Origin: Euryarchaeota archaeon UBA39
Lineage (GTDB): Archaea; Thermoplasmatota; Poseidoniia; Poseidoniales; Thalassarchaeaceae
Direction of reading: 5' to 3'
NCBI GenBank assembly: GCA_002503045.1
Contig: DAQW01000004.1
Location: forward strand, 1-7,573
DNA length: 7,573 bases
Shown here piece after piece: positions 1-6,672 of the stretch; within the stretch, counting starts at the first letter, position 1, and every line of letters begins with the position of its first letter. Both the position numbers and the translations under genes were made by a program. The notes beneath the pieces are model-generated. The model was not told the DNA's origin. It searched no databases and was given only the letters and a program-made list of their open reading frames with translations.

Positions 1-786
1 CAAATAATGTGAAGCTAAATCAGTACCTACAGATGTTGCTCCAAAAATAATCACGCGTGGATGGTCAACAATAGGTTCTGATGAAAACCCACATGCTTTG
101 GATATTCTATTCTGAACATGCAAACCCGTAGCTGCAAATAATAGTAAATCTCCTGATTCTGCAACAGTTGATTCATTTATGATAGATGATTTACCTCCAG
201 AACCTACTATTCCAACTGGTATGGGCAATCCATCGATTTCTTCAGCAGAACGAATCAAAGGTTGTCCTAATAATGCACTACCTTCTGTAATTTTAGATAC
301 CGATAAATAAGCATCATTCCCCATAGGAGCTGTGTGTAAAATATGAGGTGAAATCAATCCTGCAGTCAATTCATCTACAATCTCCTGGTCAGCATTTGCA
401 ACGTGATCAACTTGAGACCATCTATGAAAAACATCTGAAGGATCCTCTCTAGCTACTAACATACGATTTACACGAGCTATGGTCACCATTTCTCCATTTA
501 CTGATTCCATGTTATTACGATGATCCTTGGCAAATGAACAACCCAAAATATTCCTCTCATCTGAGTTTGTTGCCATAATTAACAACTCAGCATTTTGAAT
601 TCCTGCACGATTTAATGTTTCTCTGGACATTACATCTCCAGCAATTAACAGACATTCGAGTGACTGAGCGGACTTTAGGGCATCCGGATCAGAATCGATT
701 AAAATGACGTTTTTACGTTCATAAATAAGCGCCTGAGCGATTCCTCGACCGACTTCGCCGGCCCCTGCGATAATGACGACCTTCAT
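1..786 (-). CDS. trkA: Trk-type potassium uptake regulator TrkA, 5' part only (runs off left edge)
   Basis: Cytosolic NAD-binding (RCK) subunit that gates a Trk/Ktr-type K+ transporter in the membrane. Translating the minus strand from the ATG at 786 gives 262 uninterrupted codons to base 1. Residues 1-135 form a TrkA_N Rossmann domain: glycine motif GAGEVG at 8-13, and an acidic residue (D31 in ILIDSD) ending the second strand as expected for NAD binding. Residues of about 150-235 fit a TrkA_C ligand-binding domain. At 245 a second Rossmann strand begins (VIIFGATSVG), so this is the duplicated TrkA form, typically about 450 residues; roughly 190 residues lie outside the window. The start is fixed by a good GGTGAG ribosome site 9 bases upstream. 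It lies 42 bases after the transglutaminase-like gene and is probably cotranscribed with it. A TrkH pore gene would be expected beyond the left edge, but this cannot be seen. Confidence 0.9.
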   Translation of the reverse strand, partial: MKVVIIAGAGEVGRGIAQALIYERKNVILIDSDPDALKSAQSLECLLIAGDVMSRETLNRAGIQNAELLIMATNSDERNILGCSFAKDHRNNMESVNGEMVTIARVNRMLVAREDPSDVFHRWSQVDHVANADQEIVDELTAGLISPHILHTAPMGNDAYLSVSKITEGSALLGQPLIRSAEEIDGLPIPVGIVGSGGKSSIINESTVAESGDLLLFAATGLHVQNRISKACGFSSEPIVDHPRVIIFGATSVGTDLASHYL

Positions 787-794
787 CGTGTTCT

Positions 795-800
795 CTCACC
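795..800 (-). promoter_or_regulatory. Ribosome binding site of trkA
   Basis: The minus strand reads GGTGAG, which matches the archaeal anti-Shine-Dalgarno sequence, and it ends 8 bases before the ATG at 786. It is the best ribosome site in the window and decides the trkA start. Confidence 0.6.
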
Positions 801-828
801 GCCCGGCCCTCGGAGGGGGTCTTGAGTG

Positions 829-2547
829 TTATTCTCCTTCCTTCCAATTGACCATGAACGTACCATCTGTTACAGATGGCGTTCCGACCGTTGAATATGA
901 GTGCTCAAATGACTTCATAGATGGACCATAGTAGATCCTAGTGTAAACACTATCTACATCATCACCTGAATGTGTTGCTTTTTGTAAATAATTAGAGTAA
1001 ACCGTTGGAGTGTAAAGTAACCATTTGTTGTTAACTACATCTACTGCACCGATAATGTAACACGATGTAGGTGCAATATTACGTTCTACACATGTCTCAT
1101 CGCTTAGTGGTAATGCAATATTTGACCACCCATGAGCCTCCCATTGTGAAAAATCACCGGACCCAAGTATTCCCATCTCATACCATGTTGAAACTCTCTT
1201 AGTTCTAACAATACTCATCCATGCGTTTGATTGTTCATCACAATCTCCCTGTTGGGCTTGTATACAATCAGGTCCGCTTCTTGCTATTGCTAATCCTTCA
1301 GCATATTGAATATTATCTCGAACCCAAATAAATGCTGCATGACTGAAAGCAAATACATTATCCTGATCTTCGGGCGGTAGTGAAGCATGAATCATATCTG
1401 CAATTTCGTTTACTATGGATGATTCTGAATCAATTGCATAATCTGATCCATCGCCTGAACGATCATAAAACTGTGAATTATCACCATATGCATTGGTGTA
1501 ATATGAAATTCCAGTATTGTCTAAATCTGAAAATGTTCCAGAAGTACTCTTAGAAATTCCATTGCCACCTGTCATTCCAAGTACGTTAGAAGGCAAATCA
1601 GCATCTTGCCACCATGAATAAGCAAATGATTGAATATCATAATCAACAACTAATGTCGCTATGAAGTTAGAGGGAGTATTATCAATTTCATTCTGTGTTG
1701 CTGGAGGAATTGTTCCCTCCCAAATCAAACACCTTCCATATTGGCAATCCTCACTTCCACTACCTCCTGGCGCAGGCCACCATATTTGGGAAAAACCATC
1801 TGCCATCTGTATTGCATTAGGTTTCTCCCTTACTGAACCTGGTGTCAATGGTATGTTTTCTGAAGGTATTGAAACACCAACACGCATTTCTACAATATTT
1901 TGAATCATTTCGGCAGGAATTTCAGTCCCGTCAATCGCAGTAAACATGACAGAATCATATCCATGAGACGTCCTTCCAGGCAGAGGTATGGGTAATTTAT
2001 ACATGAAATCTGAACCCCCTGAACTAGGGCCAGATTCAAATTCATAAGTTGAACGGAATGTAAATTCAGCCTGAACTGGATGTTCATGACTAGGAGTCAT
2101 TAGATCATAAATATCATTAAAATATTGATCAAATCCATCCATCAAAGGATCTTGAGCAGGTGTAAATAACATTACTGCTACCAATACCAATGCTACAGTC
2201 GCATTTCTTCGTTCACGGTGTCGACGAATAAGCCGGCGAGGAACTTCACCGGTATTATGATGAGAAGATAGTTCACGTCGACGACGAATTTCTGCTGGAA
2301 CTGTAGGAGGAGGGCGACCGCCCATAGCTGCACCTGGCGGAGGACCGCGCCGTGTAAGAGATGAGGAAGAGGGGGGTCTTGTAGGAACCGAACCACCAAT
2401 ATTAGTTGAGCGAGAAATACGAGACTGTAAACCGGATGCACCTGACACAATTCTGCCACATGTTTCGCATATACTGAAGCGCCCAGACATCGGCGCCATG
2501 CAGTGCGGACAGCGAGGCATAGACATGTTCCTGATTCGATGATTCAT
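829..2547 (-). CDS. Zinc-ribbon, single-pass membrane protein with outward transglutaminase-like domain
   Basis: The name is descriptive; I do not recognise a characterised orthologue. Domains in order: a zinc ribbon with CxxC pairs at C13/C16 and C27/C30; a low-complexity Pro/Ser/Arg-rich linker at about 40-113; one short hydrophobic span at about 115-130, preceded by an arginine cluster (residues 104-114), which predicts N-terminus inside and the rest outside; a large extracellular region; and a transglutaminase-like core at about 400-515. The core shows the FIWVRDNIQY helix at 406-415, nucleophile candidate C436 in GDCDEQ, and H472 in AHGWSNI. The usual third acid position (W-x-P-x-D-P-T) reads WLLYTPT at 509-515, so Asp is replaced by T513. 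Other outward cysteines (C268/C273, C428, C486/C496) could form disulfides. Protease or amidase activity is as plausible as cross-linking, and it may instead be inactive. Start: ATG at 2547 is the longest; ATG at 2520 (563 residues) has the better ribosome site. It sits between a membrane protein gene and trkA, probably in one operon. Confidence 0.85.
   Translation of the reverse strand: MNHRIRNMSMPRCPHCMAPMSGRFSICETCGRIVSGASGLQSRISRSTNIGGSVPTRPPSSSSLTRRGPPPGAAMGGRPPPTVPAEIRRRRELSSHHNTGEVPRRLIRRHRERRNATVALVLVAVMLFTPAQDPLMDGFDQYFNDIYDLMTPSHEHPVQAEFTFRSTYEFESGPSSGGSDFMYKLPIPLPGRTSHGYDSVMFTAIDGTEIPAEMIQNIVEMRVGVSIPSENIPLTPGSVREKPNAIQMADGFSQIWWPAPGGSGSEDCQYGRCLIWEGTIPPATQNEIDNTPSNFIATLVVDYDIQSFAYSWWQDADLPSNVLGMTGGNGISKSTSGTFSDLDNTGISYYTNAYGDNSQFYDRSGDGSDYAIDSESSIVNEIADMIHASLPPEDQDNVFAFSHAAFIWVRDNIQYAEGLAIARSGPDCIQAQQGDCDEQSNAWMSIVRTKRVSTWYEMGILGSGDFSQWEAHGWSNIALPLSDETCVERNIAPTSCYIIGAVDVVNNKWLLYTPTVYSNYLQKATHSGDDVDSVYTRIYYGPSMKSFEHSYSTVGTPSVTDGTFMVNWKEGE
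2529..2532 (-). promoter_or_regulatory. Possible ribosome binding site favouring an internal start at 2520
   Basis: AGGA on the minus strand lies 8 bases before the in-frame ATG at 2520, whose product begins MPRCPHC, directly at the zinc ribbon. The longer start at 2547 has only a weak AGGCTGA upstream. Both starts keep the full zinc ribbon, so function does not depend on the choice. Confidence 0.35.
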
Positions 2548-2578
2548 GAATGTTCAGCCTACAAATGGTAGATATGGG

Positions 2579-3373
2579 TCATTCAGATTCAAAAATATCA
2601 TTTTTCGAATTCTTTTCTTTGTTCATCATTCGTCGTTCAACTCTTCTCTGTAGTGGAGTCAAACTACTTGGCAACCACATATTCTGAGCTCTAGCATCTG
2701 CCCACATTGCGAACATAATAATCGGAGTAAGGATTAGCGGACTACTGAGTATCGCGATAAAAATTCCTAGTCGAACAAATGATCGACCTATTCCAGTCAA
2801 TACGATCGGTGTAAATCGAACACCTACAATGACATTTGAACCCTGAGCTGCCCCCATAGGAGCTAATGTAAATCCACTAGAAATTCCAATTACAAATCCC
2901 AAAACGATTGTTGCAATCCCAAAACCACTAGTATCTGCACCAACATTAGCAATTTGAGGGTCAAATGCTCTGACACATGCATACGCTGTTAACATGGCAG
3001 CACTTCCTATTCCAAACGCATAACCTGTGGTAGTAGCTGACGATGGCACCTTTCTTTCAGCACGTGCTGATAAATACATACACAATGCAGCCTCAGCCCA
3101 TCCAGCAAGCAAAATAATAGGAAAAACTTCTATGATGAAAATCCCTCCTGCTTCTGCAAGATCAGTATACATTGTTTGAAATACCCACACATCAAGTGCA
3201 GATGCCAAAATAGCTCCAACAATAAATCCAATAATCAATGCCTTGTAAGCCTGTGATAAATCCTGAATTGGCGAATATCTTCTCATACCACGAGCCCAAA
3301 TTAATGGAAATACGAGTAGACCAACCAACATCGCAATTTGGAACTGCCACTGGGGTAGATTGGTCGGTTCCAT
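2579..3373 (-). CDS. Polytopic membrane protein of unknown function (six predicted helices)
   Basis: I do not recognise the family. The 264-residue product has hydrophobic segments at about 9-27, 43-65, 77-102, 115-136, 150-172 and 200-223, small-residue rich (Gly/Ala) in the fourth and fifth. A basic, then acidic, cytosol-like tail follows at 231-264 (RRVERR ... KEKNSKND ... ESE). Possibly functional polar residues within or near helices are E82, E94 and D61. No substrate motif, metal site or ABC/MFS signature is visible. Start: an in-frame ATG at 3421 would add 16 residues, but I prefer 3373, because a TATA-like element at 3398-3409 sits about 29 bases upstream and the hydrophobic N-terminus follows directly; this fits a nearly leaderless message. 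It is first in the probable three-gene minus-strand operon, 31 bases before the transglutaminase-like gene, which hints at a shared envelope role. That is inference from position only. Confidence 0.7.
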   Translation of the reverse strand: MEPTNLPQWQFQIAMLVGLLVFPLIWARGMRRYSPIQDLSQAYKALIIGFIVGAILASALDVWVFQTMYTDLAEAGGIFIIEVFPIILLAGWAEAALCMYLSARAERKVPSSATTTGYAFGIGSAAMLTAYACVRAFDPQIANVGADTSGFGIATIVLGFVIGISSGFTLAPMGAAQGSNVIVGVRFTPIVLTGIGRSFVRLGIFIAILSSPLILTPIIMFAMWADARAQNMWLPSSLTPLQRRVERRMMNKEKNSKNDIFESE

Positions 3374-3397
3374 ATGTGTCCGAGAGGTACATCCATG

Positions 3398-3409
3398 AAA
3401 TAATACATA
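3398..3409. promoter_or_regulatory. Shared TATA-like element between divergent operons
   Basis: The only clear AT-rich box in the 77-base divergent gap reads AAATAATACATA on plus and TATGTATTATTT on minus. On the minus strand its centre is about 29 bases from the ATG at 3373, the archaeal TATA-to-start distance expected for a leaderless transcript. On the plus strand it would place initiation near 3430, giving arsA a leader of about 20 bases. One box could serve both directions or only one; no transcript data support this. Confidence 0.35.
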
Positions 3410-3450
3410 CATGGGGTTCATTCAAAGAAGGGGTTTCTACTCGGACAATC

Positions 3451-4671
3451 ATGGTACGGTTACTACTCTTCGGTGGAAAGGGTGGAGTAGGCAAGACAAC
3501 TATGGCTGCAGCAACTGCAGTTTGGCTAGCAGACTCTGGACTTCGTACACTATTAATTTCCAGTGACCCCGCTCATTCAACTTCTGATTCATTAGAAACA
3601 AAACTTGGTTCAGAACCTACACCTGTACAGGATGTTCCGAACTTAGAAGGTCTAGAGTTAGATCCCCAAAAAAGTGTTGAAACCTTAATGCCAATGCTAA
3701 GTGGCGCCATAGGTGGTTCAGGACTTGGAGCATTATTGGGGAATGATGCAATAAACGAAATTAATCAAGAATCAAATTCCTTAACAGCCAATGATTTAAT
3801 GATTCCAGGAATGGATGAAGCCTTAGGATTTGAAACAATTCTTCGCCATGTTGAAAATCCTAAACACGATGTTGTGGTTTTTGATACGGCGCCTACAGGA
3901 CATACTCTCCGTTTCCTTGGATTACCAGAAATCCTTGATGGGTGGACAGACAGGATTCTTCGAATTATGCGATTGACAGGAGGAATTCGAATGATGCTCA
4001 TGGGTGGATCGAAAGAACAGGAAATACGTACTGAAATTGAAAGGTTTCAACGTAGAGTAAGGCATGTTCGACGAATAATGGCTGATGATACAGTTACTAC
4101 TTTCTCCCTAGTTACCATTCCTGAACGTATGGCAGTGTCTGAATCGATTCGTGCATCAACAGCACTTTCAGAACATAATATTCTCGTAGATAGAGTAATT
4201 GTAAATCGATGTACACCTAACTTGGATCATCCATTTCTAAAAAGTCGTAGAGATATTGAACAAGAATATTTACACGAATTAAAAGATCGATTTGATGACA
4301 TCGGTGTACATCAAATCCCTCTTGAATCAACGGATATTCATGGAATTGATCATCTAAGAAGAGTAGGCAGCCATATGTTGGGTCCAATAGAGCCATTTAA
4401 TCCGAATGATTTAGAATTAATGATTGGAAATCCCATGAATTATCGAGTAATCCGATCCGAAGTAAGATTTGAAAATGAAAATTGCACTGAATATAGACTA
4501 CACCTACCAGGTGCGAATAAGGAAGAAATGTCTCTTAGAGGTGAAGACGGTGTACTACTCATTGGTTTGAATAATAAGGAAAAACGGTTGAATATTGGCC
4601 GAGATTTTGATGCAAACGCTGTGAATGCAAAACTAGATGAAGATATTTTGACTGTCCAAGTTCCGAAGTAA
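3451..4671 (+). CDS. arsA: ArsA/Get3-family ATPase with C-terminal Hsp20-like domain
   Basis: A 406-residue P-loop ATPase of the ArsA/Get3 (TRC40) family. Visible motifs are the deviant Walker A GGKGGVGKTT at 8-17 with signature lysine K10, switch I SSDPAHS at 37-43, switch II DTAPTGHTLRFL at 145-156, and the A-loop-like VTIPERMAVSES at 221-232. A methionine/glycine-rich stretch (about 168-186), together with 79-97, lies where Get3 proteins bind hydrophobic clients. Residues of about 332-405 form a beta-rich alpha-crystallin/Hsp20-like domain (YRLHLPG, GVLLIGLNN, ILTVQVPK), known as a C-terminal appendage in some ArsA proteins. The Get3 CxxC zinc site is not present; only C254 remains. No arsR, arsB or arsD neighbour is visible, so a targeting or chaperone role seems likelier than arsenite export. 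The ATG at 3451 is chosen because the P-loop must follow within a few residues; the open frame upstream to 3238 is antisense to the membrane protein gene. It ends with tandem TAA stops, 41 bases before srp54. Confidence 0.9.
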   Translation: MVRLLLFGGKGGVGKTTMAAATAVWLADSGLRTLLISSDPAHSTSDSLETKLGSEPTPVQDVPNLEGLELDPQKSVETLMPMLSGAIGGSGLGALLGNDAINEINQESNSLTANDLMIPGMDEALGFETILRHVENPKHDVVVFDTAPTGHTLRFLGLPEILDGWTDRILRIMRLTGGIRMMLMGGSKEQEIRTEIERFQRRVRHVRRIMADDTVTTFSLVTIPERMAVSESIRASTALSEHNILVDRVIVNRCTPNLDHPFLKSRRDIEQEYLHELKDRFDDIGVHQIPLESTDIHGIDHLRRVGSHMLGPIEPFNPNDLELMIGNPMNYRVIRSEVRFENENCTEYRLHLPGANKEEMSLRGEDGVLLIGLNNKEKRLNIGRDFDANAVNAKLDEDILTVQVPK

Positions 4672-4704
4672 TAATCCGTTGACTTCAAACAGGACTATGC
4701 CTAC

Positions 4705-4708
4705 GGAG
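4705..4708 (+). promoter_or_regulatory. Short-spaced ribosome binding site of srp54
   Basis: GGAG lies only 4 bases before the ATG at 4713. The spacing is tight, but it is the only candidate in the 41-base gap, and the start is confirmed by the conserved SRP54 N-domain beginning. Confidence 0.4.
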
Positions 4709-4712
4709 ATTC

Positions 4713-6071
4713 ATGGCACTCGAAGGTCTGAAGCGCGGCATCCAAGGCGCACTCAGTAGACTGAGAGGAAAACGTAGCATCGATGAAGAAGAATTACGAA
4801 GTATGGTGAAAGATCTTCGAAGAGCATTGTTAGCAGCTGATTTTAACGTTCGTCAAACTAAAGAAATCACTGATAGGCTTGAATTAAGAATGCGAGATGA
4901 TGAACCAAGACCTGGATTGACATTACAAACTCATGCAATGAATATCATTTATGCTGAATTAGTTAGATTACTAGGTTCCCCACGTGAAATTCTACCATTT
5001 AATCAAAGAATACTAATGGTTGGATTATATGGACAAGGCAAAACTACTACTACGGCAAAAATTGCAGCATGGTGGAAACGTAAACATAAGTTAGACATCG
5101 GGGTAATAGAAGCAGATGTTCATCGACCGGGTGCATATGCTCAATTGAAACAATTGTTGGAATCTCATGAAATTGACGTATATGGTGACCCGAATAATAC
5201 AGATGCAGCGTCAATAGTAAAAGATGGCATGAAAGAAATGTCAAACAAAGATGTTGTGATAATTGATACTGCTGGCCGAGACCAATTAGATGAAGAATTA
5301 CAAAAGGAATTAATGCAAATTGCTGATATTGTACAAGCAACAGAAAGTCTACTCGTAATCGATGCACAGGTCGGCCAAGCTGCTGGCCCAGTAGCGGCTA
5401 AATTCCATGAACTCGTCGGAGTTACAGGAGTGATAGTTACAAAATTGGATGGAACTGCTCGAGGAGGAGGTGCCCTTTCTGCAGTGGCTGCAACTGGATC
5501 TCCAATTGTATTTATTGGAGAAGGTGAGCGTGTTGAAAATTTAGAACGATTTGAAGGTGATCGATTTATTTCTAGATTACTAGGAATGGGAGACATACAA
5601 GGATTAATCGATCTTGCACCTGGAGATTTAGATCAAGAAGAAGCAATGAGGTTAACTGAACGATTAATGTCCGGTAGATTCTCAATTAATGATATGTCTC
5701 AACAAATGGAGATGATGTCCAAAATTGGAACTGTAGATCGGATTCTTTCACACCTCCCATCTGGAATGTTTGGTGGATTGGGTGCTATGGGAAAAGCACA
5801 AAAAGAACAGATGCAATCTAATTTAGAACGATTCAGAGTAATTATGGATTCTATGACTTCAAAAGAAAAGGACGAACCTACAATACTCAAAGCAGAACGA
5901 ATACGTAGAATTGCTAGAGGATCGGGTGTAAATGAAAAGGATGTCCGAGAATTAATTGCTCAATGGAATAAAAGCCGTAAAATGATGAAAGGCATTAGAG
6001 GTAATCGGCAGTTGAGAAAACAAATGAAATCAATGATGGGCGACATGGACGACATGGATTTGCCGATGTGA
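4713..6071 (+). CDS. srp54: Signal recognition particle GTPase SRP54
   Basis: Core protein of the signal recognition particle: it binds 7S RNA and signal sequences emerging from the ribosome and docks with FtsY at the membrane. The length of 452 residues is normal for archaea. The helical N domain is at 1-90. The G domain at about 95-295 has G1 GLYGQGKTT at 104-112, the ADVHRPGA element at 134-141, G3 DTAGR at 185-189, G4 TKLDG at 243-247 and the closing loop FIGEGE at 267-272. The methionine-rich M domain at about 300-450 contains the RNA-binding helix (RIRRIARGSGV at 396-406) and a Met-rich tail (MKSMMGDMDDMDLPM). Odd: the P-loop differs from the almost universal G-x-Q-G-S-G-K-T-T by having Y106 and Q108 where Gln and Ser are expected. 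All other GTPase motifs are intact, so I expect a working enzyme. It follows arsA by 41 bases and precedes trmY by 4, probably as one transcript. Confidence 0.97.
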   Translation: MALEGLKRGIQGALSRLRGKRSIDEEELRSMVKDLRRALLAADFNVRQTKEITDRLELRMRDDEPRPGLTLQTHAMNIIYAELVRLLGSPREILPFNQRILMVGLYGQGKTTTTAKIAAWWKRKHKLDIGVIEADVHRPGAYAQLKQLLESHEIDVYGDPNNTDAASIVKDGMKEMSNKDVVIIDTAGRDQLDEELQKELMQIADIVQATESLLVIDAQVGQAAGPVAAKFHELVGVTGVIVTKLDGTARGGGALSAVAATGSPIVFIGEGERVENLERFEGDRFISRLLGMGDIQGLIDLAPGDLDQEEAMRLTERLMSGRFSINDMSQQMEMMSKIGTVDRILSHLPSGMFGGLGAMGKAQKEQMQSNLERFRVIMDSMTSKEKDEPTILKAERIRRIARGSGVNEKDVRELIAQWNKSRKMMKGIRGNRQLRKQMKSMMGDMDDMDLPM

Positions 6072-6075
6072 TCTA

Positions 6076-6672
6076 ATGACTCGTCACTTTGCAATAATTG
6101 GACATCGTGCACAATCTTCTGGTAAATTGAATTTGAATGATTTATCGGGGGCATCAGGTAGAATCGATGTACTGGCACGCGCAGTAAATTCTGCCCTATT
6201 TCTCTCTCATGGGATTCGTAAAGATACTGAAGTAATTATTCATCTATTAGGAGGTCCAGGTCCTGTAAGAAGAATTTGTTTTGAAGGAGAAAAAATTCGA
6301 TCAGTTCATCCTGACGAACGTGCAATATCAGGACATATTGGTAAAGCATTGAAAATTCCTGTTACCCCAATTGGCCAGCATCAGGAAATTCATTCAGGAT
6401 TGTGGCATTCAGGTGGAGGAATTGAACAAACCATTTCTGAATGGGAAAAAAAAGATACTAAAGTCTATGTTCTGGATGCTGAAGGGACTCCATTTAATCC
6501 AAAAATACATTATTCTAATTCTATGGGATTTATTCTATCTGATGATAAACCATTCACTGAAAATGAAAATATGGCTATGGATGGAATAGAACGTATTTCA
6601 TTAGGTGAAAAATGGTTACAGGGCCATTCATGTATTGCGATTATTCATCATCAATTGGATTCGATGATGTAA
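6076..6672 (+). CDS. trmY: tRNA (pseudouridine-54-N1)-methyltransferase TrmY
   Basis: SPOUT-class S-adenosylmethionine-dependent enzyme (DUF358) that converts pseudouridine to N1-methylpseudouridine at position 54 in the T-loop of archaeal tRNAs. The 198-residue length matches the family. Recognisable signatures are the N-terminal FAIIGHRA at 5-12, SGRIDVLARAVNSALFLSHG at 27-46, HPDERA at 78-83, a VLDAEG strand at 132-137, FILSDDKPFT at 152-161 and the C-terminal ISLGEKWLQGHSCIAIIHHQ at 174-193. The last belongs to the knotted cofactor-binding region and includes the family's conserved cysteine (C186) and the HxxLD ending. The start is 4 bases after the srp54 stop; the only ribosome-site candidate, GTGA at 6068-6071, overlaps that stop, so translational coupling is likely. 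Its last 32 bases overlap the end of the convergent surE gene. Confidence 0.95.
   Translation: MTRHFAIIGHRAQSSGKLNLNDLSGASGRIDVLARAVNSALFLSHGIRKDTEVIIHLLGGPGPVRRICFEGEKIRSVHPDERAISGHIGKALKIPVTPIGQHQEIHSGLWHSGGGIEQTISEWEKKDTKVYVLDAEGTPFNPKIHYSNSMGFILSDDKPFTENENMAMDGIERISLGEKWLQGHSCIAIIHHQLDSMM

Noticed and set aside
2579..3373. PrsW/CAAX-type intramembrane protease identity for the membrane protein
   Set aside because: The WAEAALCMYLSARAE stretch faintly recalls the first motif, but the paired glutamates and later catalytic motifs are missing.
3374..3421. 16-residue longer start of the membrane protein at 3421
   Set aside because: It would place the only TATA-like element inside the coding region and adds a segment with no ribosome site; kept as an alternative, not the main call.
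3238..3450. 71-codon N-terminal extension of the ArsA reading frame
   Set aside because: The P-loop of this family sits within the first 10-20 residues; the extension is antisense to the membrane protein gene and carries no recognisable motif.
3451..4671. Arsenic-resistance operon
   Set aside because: The ATPase is single-domain, lacks arsB, arsR and arsD neighbours in the window, and no arsenite-binding cysteine cluster is visible.
4672..4712. Terminator between arsA and srp54
   Set aside because: The 41-base gap shows no T-run or stable hairpin; tandem TAA stops are the only notable element.
5165..5596. 143-codon minus-strand frame inside srp54
   Set aside because: It lies wholly within the GTPase domain of srp54 and is Ser/Thr/Pro-rich low complexity typical of antisense frames.
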